In this document: positions 1-14,728 of the stretch, one piece after another
Numbering within the stretch: the stretch's first letter is position 1
Layout: each line of letters starts with the position of its first letter
From: Panicum virgatum
Taxonomy: Eukaryota; Streptophyta; Magnoliopsida; Poales; Poaceae
Direction of reading: 5' to 3'
DNA: 64,000 nucleotides
Assembly (NCBI RefSeq): GCF_016808335.1
Contig: NC_053147.1
Location: 19,082,913-19,146,912 of the forward strand
Position numbers and translations under genes: made by a program
Notes under the pieces: model-generated
Databases searched by the model: none
What the model was told of the DNA's origin: nothing
What the model saw: the letters and a program-made list of their open reading frames with translations, nothing else

Positions 1-1429
1 AGCTCATCCAGTATTTGGAAGCAGTCAGGGCAATGGAAAAACATTTCAGGGGCTTCACAATCACCCACATCCCTCGCGCCCAGAATGACGAAGCCGACAG
101 GCTCGCAAAGGCAGCGGCCAAAAAGCAGAAACTTCCACCAGATGTTTTCTTCGAAGAAATATTTACACCTTCGACCAGGCCAAAGAAGGAAAGCAGAATC
201 AACGCAATCTTTAGCGAAGATTGGAGGGCGCCAATAATGGCGTACCTTCAGGGACACTACGAGCCCACTAATGAAGCAGAAGAAAAAAGACTCTCCCAAA
301 GAGCAAGAGGCTACGTTATTTCACATGGCGAACTATACAAGTCAGGGGTAGTAACCCCTTGGCTAAAATGCATCCCAGCCAATCAAGGCATCGAACTTCT
401 GAAAGAGATCCACGCTGGCACCTGCGGATCCCACATAGGCATCAGACCTCTCGTAGCCAGGCATTCAGGCAGGGTTTCTTCTGGCCATCTGCGCTGAAAG
501 ACGCAAAAAAAGTGGTCAAAACTTGCGAAGCTTGCCAAAAGCTAAGCCCAAAATCAAACAGACCTTCGGAACCCTTGCAACTGATAGCCCCCGCTTGGCC
601 CCTCCAGCGGTGGGGAATGGACCTTGTAGGCCCTCTGCCCACAACACGAGGAAATTACAAATACGCAGTGGTGGCTGTTGAATACTTCACCAAATGGGTC
701 GAAGCTAAGCCCCTGGTAAATATAACCTCCGAGGCAGTCCGAAAATTTTTCTGGCAGAACATCATATGCAGATTCGGGGTACCGAAGGAGCTGACGGTAG
801 ACAATGGCAAACAGTTTGACTCACAATCTTTCAAAGATTTTTGCCGAAGCATCGGAACCAAACTCATGTTCACCTCGGTCTACCACCCTCAGTCCAACGG
901 GGCTGTGGAGCGCGCCAGTGGCGTCATCTTCACAGGCATTAAGAAATGCCTATTCGATCAAAAGAAGGGCAAATGGGTAGAAGAACTCCCGAAGGTTGCT
1001 TGGTCCCACAACACAACAGAAATAAGAACCACCAAATTCACCCCATTCAAGCTCCTATACGGCACCAAAGCTATGAGCCCAGAAGAGCTCAAAAACAAAA
1101 GCCTAAGGGTAACCTCTGCTCCCGAAGGTAACGAACCTCTGGACGATTCAGACCTGATAGAGCTCGACATTTTGCAAGCAGCCTCTAATCTCAGAAAGTA
1201 CCAGAAAGAAACCACTAAATGGAGAGACAAGAAAATTGTCAAGGACATCTCCGTAGGAGACTGGGTGCTCAAGCGCACAGAAAACGCAGGAAAAATGGAG
1301 TCAAAATGGGACGGCCCATACCTTGTCATTTCCAGCACAAGGCCTGGGTCATACCGCCTGACCAACTCCGAAGGCAACGAGCTGTCACATTCATGGAATG
1401 CTGACAGTCTCAAAAAGTACTACATCTAG
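1..1429 (+). pseudogene. Retrotransposon pol: RNase H end and integrase, frameshifted
   Basis: The first ~110 bases encode the end of a plant-type RNase H (motif HIPRAQNDEADRLAKAA). The integrase follows: an HHCC zinc region (HAGTCGSH ... CEACQ), then a catalytic core with the DDE triad in WGMDLVGPLP, TVDNGKQF and HPQSNGAVERA, then a C-terminal domain ending at a stop at 1427-1429. The reading frame shifts by one base near 450-460, between the zinc-region His pair and its Cys pair, so no single ORF covers both. The protein would act in reverse transcription and integration of the element. It is non-functional as read unless the shift is a sequencing error. The N-terminal part lies outside the window. 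Confidence 0.9.
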
Positions 1430-1766
1430 CCAATTCTAAAAAGGGTCGGACTGCAAATTTATAAGCAGATCCAGACTCATTAGAAACCTTTTCACATTTC
1501 CTTTTCTTTGAACCTTCGGGACGTACTCTTTTCCTCACAAAAAGGGGACTCCACTCAAGGTGAGGTTTTTAATGAGGCGGACCCTTTGTAAATTTCATCA
1601 CTATGAATAAAAATATTTTCCCTTACCTTCGAAGCTCTCGACAATCGAAGCAATATTAAAGCTGCAAACTTCGACCGTCGCTCGATGTAAATTATAGAAA
1701 CTAAGTCAGCTAGGCTCACTTCCCTCTCGAGCCCAGCATACTTATCTAAAAGAGGCTTCGACCCTC

Positions 1767-2190
1767 AAAAGGCAAGGGGCTGTCGACCTACCATCGAAGC
1801 CAAAACACCTTTGCCCTAAAATTAAAGTGCAACAAACACTAAAAGGCAAGGGGCTGTCGACCCAGTCTCGAAGCCAAAACACCTTCGCCATAAACTAATG
1901 TGCAATAAGCACCAAAAGGCAAGGGGCTGCCGACCTACCATCAAAGTCAAAACACCTTCGCCCTAAAACTAAATTGCAACAAGAACTAAAAGACAAGGGG
2001 CTGTCGGCCAAATGTCGAAGCCAAAACACCTTCGCCCTAAAAACTAAGGTGCAACAAGCACTAAAAGGCAAGGGGTTGCCGACCAAAGGTCGAAGCCAAA
2101 ACACATTCGCCCTAAAATTGAAGTGCAACAAGCACTAATAAGCAAGGAGCTGTCAACCCAGCGTCGAAGCAAAAAAAAAAACCTTCGCGC
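1767..2190. repeat. Tandem array, ~74-bp unit, about 6 copies
   Basis: The word GGCAAGGGGCTG (or a close variant) recurs at about 1771, 1845, 1918, 1992, 2067 and 2141, spaced 73-75 bp. Each unit also has a CGAAGCCAAAACACCTTCGCC segment or variant. The array sits just after pol in the non-coding 3' spacer. It has no coding potential that I recognise. Confidence 0.9.
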
Positions 2191-2600
2191 CAGTCTTAAT
2201 CAGCATGTGCAAGGTGGGGGAGACGTTTTTCTCAAAAAGAATTTGCCCATGCTGTCCAAAGCATGCGGTCACTCGTACAATCCCAAGACCCCAAGAGCCT
2301 TCGCGCAGTCTTAATCAGCATGTGCAAGGTGGGGGAGACGGTTTTTCTCAAAAAAGAATTTGCCCATGCTGTCCAAAGCATGCGGTCACTCGTACAATCC
2401 CAAGACCCCAAGAACCTTCGCGCAGTCTTAATCAGCATGTGCAAGGTGGGGGAGACGTTTTTCTCAATCCCAAGACCCCAAGAACCTTCGCGCAGCCTTA
2501 ATCAGCATGTGCAAGGTGGGGGAGACGTTTTTCTCAAAAGCAATTTGCCCATACTGACTAAAGCATGCGATTACCAAGCTTACGGAACCTTCGCTCATCC
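2191..2600. repeat. Tandem array, ~116-bp unit, 3-4 copies
   Basis: The block beginning CTTAATCAGCATGTGC recurs at about 2195, 2310, 2427 and 2497. The spacings are 115, 117 and 70 bp, so one unit has lost its middle part. Each unit carries GGTGGGGGAGACG and, when complete, a TGCCCATGCTGTCCAAAGCATGC segment that is partly self-complementary (GCATGC). It directly follows the 74-bp array and differs from it in sequence. Confidence 0.88.
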
Positions 2601-3176
2601 TTAACCATCATGACCCATCAACGGGGACGTTTTTTTTCAAAATCAGAAAGCACCGCAGCCGAAGCCCCAAAACAACCGTCACACACAAAAGAAGTGAAGA
2701 AAACCGCAAAAATAACATAGCAACACAAGATCAGCAACTGTTTACATCAATCTTCAAATTAACAGTATCCTTCATCGCAGTTCAGATGCTCCTAGCACAG
2801 CTAGCGCTCAAAAACTCGGCGATGCTCGCACCCGGGTTAGCGAAGCTGAAATGCTCCCAATCTGTCCAGAGCGCAGCTACACCATCACGCGCGACTCGAA
2901 GCGGCGCCACAGAAATTGTTTGACCTGCCGGCACAACAGCCTGGCCAGGGTGGGAATATTTACATCAGAGTTCACGTCACAAAATATCAAGTTCACTTCA
3001 TAAAAACTAAAGTCCTAAACCTTCGGGTTATCTTCCTCCTCAGTCATCAACTCCAGCTTGACTTGATGTCCCAGGGATTTCTCCAGGCTCGACCCCTTCG
3101 TTGACAATCCCCTTTGCGGCCTCACGAGCTGTCTTAGACTGCAGAACAAGCAGTTAGAAACTGATCAATAAAGAAA
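2601..3176. other. Non-coding spacer of the Tat element
   Basis: No gene is recognised here. The stretch separates the tandem arrays from the 3' end of the antisense gene and would contain that gene's 3' UTR. CCTTCG words continue through it. Confidence 0.5.
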
Positions 3177-6152
3177 CTAAGCGAAACCAAAGAGTATCAC
3201 CCTAACCTCTTTGAGGCGCTGGCGAGCTGTGTCCCATGGAACTTGGCGCCCAGCTGACAGCCAAAACCTTCGCAGAAAAGCCTTTTTCACAGCCTGAATG
3301 CGGCTGGAGCAAGCTTTCAACTCCGAAGGTTCGGGGAATTGATACCCAGCGTCGGTAACCTTGCCCATGTCCTGACAACCTTCGCGATCAAGTAATGCAA
3401 AAGCGTTCTCACACGAGACAACAACGGAATTATCAGAAATATCTGTCAGGATGTTTCCAAGGACAGCAAACTCTTGGAGCATCCAATCCAGCAAATCGGA
3501 AACTCCCAAACCTTCGGACCTCACCAAAGGCTCAGACTCAGATCCGAAGGTCGCAAGGCCCCTGTAAGCTTCATAGATGGCATCACTCTTCTCGTTAATT
3601 TCATCAGACGCATCAGTTAGCAATTGCGTATTCTCTTGGGCCTCCTCTTGCTGCTTCTCAATTAACTTATCCTTCTCTGCACAATCAGTCGAAAGTTTAA
3701 CAGCAAGGCTTTCAACCTTCTTCACACTGTCAACCGCCGTCACAATCTCCTGCCGCAAACCTTCGATGGTTTTCTCCCGCAAGTCCAACTCTTTCTATGC
3801 CTCATCAATCGCGATATATTGGCACCTAACCTTCTCCTCAAGCTATTCGTTCTGTTTCTTACGAAGGTCATCAAGATTCTGAAGCGTGGTAATCTCTTTC
3901 CTCAATCGCTCGTTCTCAGCCGCGAGCTTCATTCTCTCGGCGGAACCTTCGAGCATCTAGTCAGACTCGATCTTAGCTCTCCGGAGCAAAACCCTGCCAG
4001 CCACAAGAGCCTTCGCGTTCATCGCCGCAACCACTCGGCCAAGGTCACCAGTCCTGTAAGCTTCCAACTCCTTCTGAAAAGCTGCAAAGCACGAACGTTA
4101 AACAATCTACCGCGCACATGTCATCAAAACAAAAGAGTTACCTTCAACGTCAAAAAGTTCCTTCTCCAGCTGTTGCCCCTCCTCGACTAAGGCAGTCTGC
4201 GAAGGCAGAGGCACCTCCGCAGACCCAAACTCGATATCGTGGTTCAGCGTCGCCATCATGGTGGCAACATATACTTCACGAACCCAAGGAAGATAGGGGT
4301 CAATATCAGGCCCTTGGAAATTAACAGGACAGGGTAGTAGAATCCCACCTAGATCATTGAAGGAAAATTGTCCTTCTTCACGCGAGTCATCCTCCATCAG
4401 CGCAGCCACCGCCCTTGCAGAACCTTCGCGGGTTTTAGCAGCAACGGCGGCGGCGGCGGCATCAGCAGCAGCATCAGTCTTCTCGCCAGACTTGTCCGAC
4501 GCCTCCAAAGCCCGCTCGTCAGCAGTTGCAGCCGGCGCAGCAGCAACCTTCGCAGGCACAGGGGGTGGCCCAATACCAGCTGCACCAACAGGTACAATAG
4601 GGTCTATGGTAGCACCCTCATCATCAAAGTCCAGCAAGCTAACACTTCTCAGGCTTGCGCCCCTCGACGGGTTAAGCATCACCACCACGTCACCAACACT
4701 ATCAGGGCCTGAAAGAAGTGACCCAAACTGGTCAAGATAAAGCTCGATAGGTTCACCCCGAAGGGGAGAGAGACTAACGGTCTCCTCTAACTCCCGTAAA
4801 AAAGACTCGCCACACATCTCGCTACTAGAAACACTCCGAAGGTACCGAGAAAAACGGTTACCTTTCTTCGAAGCGACCTTCGGAGGAGGGCGAGGTGGCT
4901 TTGTTGCCAAAACCTTCGGGACAGCTTTCGAGGAGCCGGCGTCTGTGGAGCAAACCTTCCTCTTCTTTGCGGCAGGCTCCTCACTCGAAGCTCCCTTGCC
5001 CCTCCTCTCTGGTTTCTTGGGCTCCTCTTGATCCGTATACTTCACGCCCATCACAACTAAAGACCGGTTCACCCGGCAACTCCCCAAACCACAAGCGACA
5101 AGAGAATCGTACTCCTTAGACAAATACGGCCCAGCCAGCACCTCCGTTCTACGCTCAACCTCCGCCACGATCGCCTCATCAGTTAGACCAGGCGGCTTAA
5201 CCAGTTCCATCCTCCGGAACGGATGCGCTTCCTTCGACGCACAGACCTTAACTCTCATAAAAGAGCTAGGATCCCATCCAGCGGACAAAGGCCAGATCTT
5301 CGCGCAGACAAACTCCTCAATCAAGTCTCTTCCCCCTATCAACGCAGCAACTATCGAAAACGTGTCCAGATAGTCTTTGTACCCATCAACAGACCTCCGG
5401 AACTCGGCCTGGCTGATGTGCTCAACCAGTTCCACCTTCGAGGCCAGAGGATAGGAAACCTCGGCCGGATCCTCAGAGCCAGGGAAGGCAACCTTGGCAT
5501 AAAACCAAAATTGCGCCCAGTCATCGTCCCATCGATTCCTCTGGCAATAAGAGAGCTCCAGATGCTCAATCTTCTGAGATCTGTTCGACCTTCGAGGCAC
5601 GAACGTGCAACACCCACTCTGAGCACTAAAAGCATCATCCTCATCTTCAAACCTAACCTTCCACCCTTGAGGATGAAGCTCGTACAGACGGCAAAAAGCA
5701 TCAACCGAAATAGGACCCTTGAAAGACTTCATGGCCCAGAAGAATTTTGAAAGCATGACGAAGGCATTGGGCGTAAACTGATGAATCTTCACCTTGAATC
5801 GGGCAAGGATCTCTGGGACCTTCGGGTCTAGGGGAAAATGAAGCCCGGCGACAAAGAAGTCGCGAAACACAACACACTCCCCATCTTGGGGGTTTGGTGT
5901 CTCCTCCCCTTGAGGTGGGCGGCAAACTCCCGCAGGGAAGTACCCTCGCTCGACATACGACTCGATAAGAGCCGCAGACATGAGCGAAGGCCCGAACCTG
6001 AGGGTGGGGGCAGGCTTATCCTTCCTCATCAGCTCTGAAGGATCCGCGTCTACGTTAGACAGATCCTCTTTGTCCCCAGAAAGGTGATCATTTTCCTTGG
6101 GCGAGCTAGCACCTTCGGTGATCTCTTTTGCAGTAATCTTCACACGAGCCAT
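3177..6152 (-). pseudogene. Antisense two-exon gene of the Tat element (gypsy-type transposon domain plus coiled coil)
   Basis: Exon 1 runs from an ATG at 6152 (a second in-frame ATG lies at 6173) to 4142 and is open throughout. It carries the conserved domain often annotated as 'putative gypsy type transposon' (PF04195): motifs GYFPAGVCRPPQGEE, CVVFRDFFVAGLHFPLDP and FTPNAFVMLSKFFWA. An alanine-rich, acidic region follows. A 60-bp intron (4082-4141, GT...AG) keeps the frame into exon 2, which is heptad-like and rich in Glu, Lys and Leu (coiled coil). Exon 2 has in-frame stops near 3957, 3844 and 3793, so this copy would give a truncated protein; it is otherwise open from 3788 to 3177. The function of this antisense protein is unknown. 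Its own TATA box lies ~220 bp upstream. Confidence 0.8.
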
Positions 6153-6373
6153 TCCTGTGGCAACACACAACAACTATGATGTCTTGTAAAAAAAACTTAA
6201 CTTACAAATGGTGCAGGAGATGCGAAGATCTCTTGATCCAAAGATCGCAAAGCCAAGTCGCCGAAAACAAACAGCTCGAAACTCCTAGCAAATCAAAGCA
6301 CTCCACGCGGCAAGCTAAAAAATTTGGCAAAGCTTCGCTACAATCAGATGCCGTGAAAGCGACGCCCCCCACA

Positions 6374-6384
6374 CCTTATATAGG
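6374..6384 (-). promoter_or_regulatory. TATA box for the antisense gene
   Basis: On the minus strand the sequence reads CCTATATAAGG, a near-ideal plant TATA box, ~225 bp before the ATG at 6152. A start site ~30 bp downstream would give a ~190-nt leader. No other gene lies in this orientation here. Confidence 0.65.
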
Positions 6385-6582
6385 GGGGTGAAAGTTAACA
6401 GTAACGGCAACGGTAAAATCGAGAAGGATACCAAATGCCGCCCAATGAAAAAACGACACGTATGCAAAATTTACCTTCGGCTCGTCCCAACCTCCGACGG
6501 AGGGAGACGTTTTTTGGTTGCAGGTGATAGAGACTTCGAGGGTTCGGCCCGTCGGATTCGGCCCTCGCCCACGAGGGGCTAC

Positions 6583-7079
6583 TGTTGGGGGATCACCACT
6601 GCGCACACCGGAGGTTGCCCTAGACTGCGGGACGGAAGCCGAAGTTATTGAAGGGCGCTGTAGCCCGGAGGTCGAATGAAGGCGTCCGAAGGTCTCCAGA
6701 GGAAGCCGAAGGTCCCGTGAAGCCTGAAGGCTGTGGCGATCCTCCCGTGAAGCCCGAAGGTCACTCCGGAGGCCTGAAGGCTGTGCCAATCCGAAGGTCT
6801 CAGGGGACCTTCGGGATAGCGTGCCGTGCACGAATCGGATAGAGTAGACAATTTGTACATTCCAACCTGTAAAATGACCTCCAACCCGGAATATTCGTAA
6901 AATATTCCGGGCAGGTGAGGGTATTGAGGTCATTGTGTAACAAAGGTTGGGGGTATAAATACCCCCTAACCAACATGTACTCGACACGTGTTTAAAGGGG
7001 GCGAAACTCTGCTGTTTTGCTTAGTGACACCTTCGTGTATGCAGTTGGTTTGGATTGTAAAGAAGCGACGAACCCAACA
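6583..7079 (+). repeat. 3' LTR of the Tat element
   Basis: It starts TGTTGGGG (6583) and ends CCCAACA (7079), a 7-base terminal inverted match, and is 497 bp long. It is preceded by the short purine-rich GAGGGGCTAC typical of these elements. The U3 part holds a cluster of CGAAGG/CCTGAAGG words (6680-6810). A TATA box (TATAAAT, 6954-6960) sits ~120 bp before the end and would start transcription near 6985. Confidence 0.88.
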
Positions 7080-7084
7080 AGAGG

Positions 7085-7693
7085 AGAGGATGGTCAGTCA
7101 CAGCTGACTACAACACTTCATTTGGTTGCTCACCACAGTACCACTTCCTGCAAAACACTGATGGACAATGCAACAGTGGCAGTGCCATATAGGTGTGTGG
7201 GACGAGTCCCCCTGCAGTACTGCAGAGGAGGCTCGTCCGGGTTTGTGTAACAATGTACTGTAACAGCAACCATATGGTTTTGAAGCCATGAAACTAAATT
7301 CAGCCATACATATTTGAGGAAGCAATGAATAGAACACATGGTTAAATTCGTCCGTGTCCTCTTTATTGCCAACACAGAAAAGGTTAAAAATTTTGATTGG
7401 TTTACAACACCATACAAGGGGAAAGAATGGGCAGAACATGAATGGCATTGTTCAACCTCCAATTCTATGCTCCTGCCGTCCAAACATTTATGCCATCAGA
7501 GAACCTCCAAACTCATTGGTTCTATACTAGCTATATCCCGCTGCAGAGAACTTGGCTGCATCCAGAATAGCCAAGAAAGGAAGCTGAAAATTTCCCCGAG
7601 GAGAGCCCAGAATATTAGGAATGTTTGACGGGAAAAAGGGGGGAAAAGAAAGAGAAACTACACTCAAAGTTTGATCCACGCTTGATTTCAAGA
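7085..7693. other. Hexokinase 3' UTR and short spacer
   Basis: There is no separate gene. On the minus strand this is the 3' UTR of the hexokinase, followed by ~260 bp of spacer up to the Tat element. Confidence 0.6.
7362..7367 (-). terminator. Putative poly(A) signal of the hexokinase gene
   Basis: The minus strand reads AATAAA, ~330 bp after the hexokinase stop codon. This would give a 3' UTR of about 350 nt. Plant poly(A) signals are loose, so this is only a candidate. Confidence 0.45.
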
Positions 7694-12530
<4,837 letters not shown>

Positions 12531-14700
12531 TGAAAGCGGGGGGCTCATCCCACGTGGACTGCCGGGCCCAGCGGGAGATTCCTGACCTGACGGGATGTCC
12601 CGCGGGCCTCTCAGAGATTCGTGCAGGACGGAGCCGTCCGAGCGGCGGTTGCAGGGTCAACCGCCAGCAACTGTCCGCGGAGCTCCTCTCACCGCTAGAA
12701 CGACGGCTCATGGGAAACGGGAAGCAGGACCACGCACCACCGACACCACGCTGTGCAGCCTCTATGCCCGACATATTCGGTGAATTTTATATCTCCACCG
12801 GTCTAATCTGCTCGAGATGCTATAAGCACGGTTACCGTTGGTGTTATCTTCCAAACAACATACGTACTCATTATAATTCTATGTTCCATTTCTCTGAAGG
12901 CTTTTAGAACACTTGGGAACCTTAAACTGCTTGCTATTAGCAGTATTTTGTCCTGAGCACCAATGCAACATTCATTCTTTAGTTGCATGTATTGAGGTGT
13001 TTTGTGGTCAGTGGTGTACCTAGGATTCCACGGAGGGTATGCCATGGTTTTTTTCCCACTTGCAATTCGGTATAATCCGTATATAATTCGGTGATAAAAT
13101 ATAAATTTCTCCAAAAAATTCGGTTGCAAGAATAAAAAACTACATTAAATCTTATATTCAACAGTCAAATACAGTTTTTTCATAAAATATAATACAAATA
13201 GTTCAAACAAACTAGTTCGAATGAATAAAAGAAGCTACTTCTTGTTTGGTCTACGATTCCTAAAGTTTATGAAAGTTTCGGTTATATCATTTCCAACCAA
13301 CATACCTCAACCAACATGTGCTCCGAAGGGTACCCTCCGCCAACATGTCCAAAAGATTGGTGCTGTATAGCTTGACATATAATAAGGATTTCTGAATTAA
13401 ATCCAGACCACCATACCTCAAGACATTTATTATTACACATGTAGGGGGCAGGGTTGATCCTGTACGTTGAAGGAAGCACATGTTTTAAAGTCAAATATTA
13501 TTAACCCGACTGGGATTAAGAGTAGGGTACAATGCTCAGATGTAGACTACATACTTTTTGTTTCACAAAGGCTAACTGATTTTAGTTTTTTTTCTTTGGT
13601 GTGACATTACTAGTTTTGCTCCCAAGACAAGGAAAGAATTGATTCTAATAGGAATGAAAACTTATTTGGGTGCTACTACTGTTATCAATATGAGCATCTT
13701 TATTATATATATAATCATATTTAAAATTGCTTACAATGTTAACTAAAGGAGATAAGTTTAGCAAAACAACTCATCATTTGTTTTACCAGACTGAATATAG
13801 ATGGGTTCCTAGTTTCTGTAATCTTTTTCCAAACATGGTTGTCTAATTAACTTTTTATGAGCAAAGTGAGGCTACATGCTTGTAAATTTTCAAGACCAAA
13901 CATTGAGAAAGATTTAATATATCTCTGCATTTTATAAAGATGGTAGCTGTGATACAAATATACATATATAAATTAAGACGATGCACATAAAGACTATCAC
14001 TCAAAGAAAGCTATCTACCAGCATGCTCATTTCTTCTTCAGTAACATTTCAATATTGTACTCCTAAAAAACGAATTAGGCATATCAACTGATGTAAATTT
14101 GTAAGAAGTAACATGATGAACAAATATGCGACTTAATGCTAATAGCCATAAGTGATGTTGCTAAAGCAATTTCAACCAATCACATGTAATCTGGTCGGGA
14201 CAAAAGGCTATGTTGTTGTTGTTGGATGCAATATTAATCTGTTCGCTGCACAATACTTCTTGGACTATCTATATAAAGATCATTCCTCACTGCTCTCGCA
14301 CCTGTTTTACTTATGTATGTAGCAGTGACCATGGAAGGTCGTTCTAACACTACCTGTTATCAATTTGATTGTGTTTCTGAGATAATAATGATTTATTGCC
14401 AAAAACTTACTGTACTAATGATTTATTGCAGTAAAACCTCGGTGCAGGATAACAGAGTTGAAGGATGTCCTGCATCAGCTTGGACTTCCAAAGCAAGGAA
14501 AGAAACAGGTTTTGGTAACTGTTGCTTTCTGTATCCTCTCTGTAAACAAGTTCTACATCATTTTTTCCCCAGAAAATGCAAGACCCTAAAAATATTACGG
14601 TTAATGAATTATCATCACATCAGTTGAAGATATTTCAAGAATCATAACTGAACGTAGCTATTGTCATGAAAGTAGTAAAGAAACAGATATCTATCGATTT
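12531..14700. other. Intergenic, no gene recognised
   Basis: GC content falls from moderate to AT-rich along this stretch. It holds only short ORFs without recognisable motifs. Transposon debris is likely, but I could not identify ends or target duplications. Confidence 0.5.
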
Positions 14701-14728
14701 GATTCACATTACATCTCGCAGCCCAGGC

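Larger units (their letters stand above)
1..7079 (+). mobile_element. Ty3/gypsy retrotransposon, Tat lineage, 3' part
   Basis: The window opens inside the element. On the plus strand come the end of pol (RNase H and integrase), two tandem-repeat arrays, a long antisense gene and then a 497-bp 3' LTR that starts TGTTGGGG and ends CCCAACA. An integrase at the end of pol, a repeat-rich 3' spacer and an additional antisense ORF before the LTR are the known layout of Tat-lineage elements (Grande, RIRE2, Retand). The 5 bases after the LTR (AGAGG, 7080-7084) should be the target duplication; its partner lies outside the window. The 5' LTR, gag and most of pol are not visible. Confidence 0.9.

Noticed and set aside
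1767..2600. CRISPR-like array
   Set aside because: Units are contiguous tandem repeats without unique spacers, within a plant retrotransposon.
4357..4740. Plus-strand ORFs of 114-127 codons opposite the antisense gene
   Set aside because: They overlap the alanine-rich part of the minus-strand exon and are low-complexity shadows.
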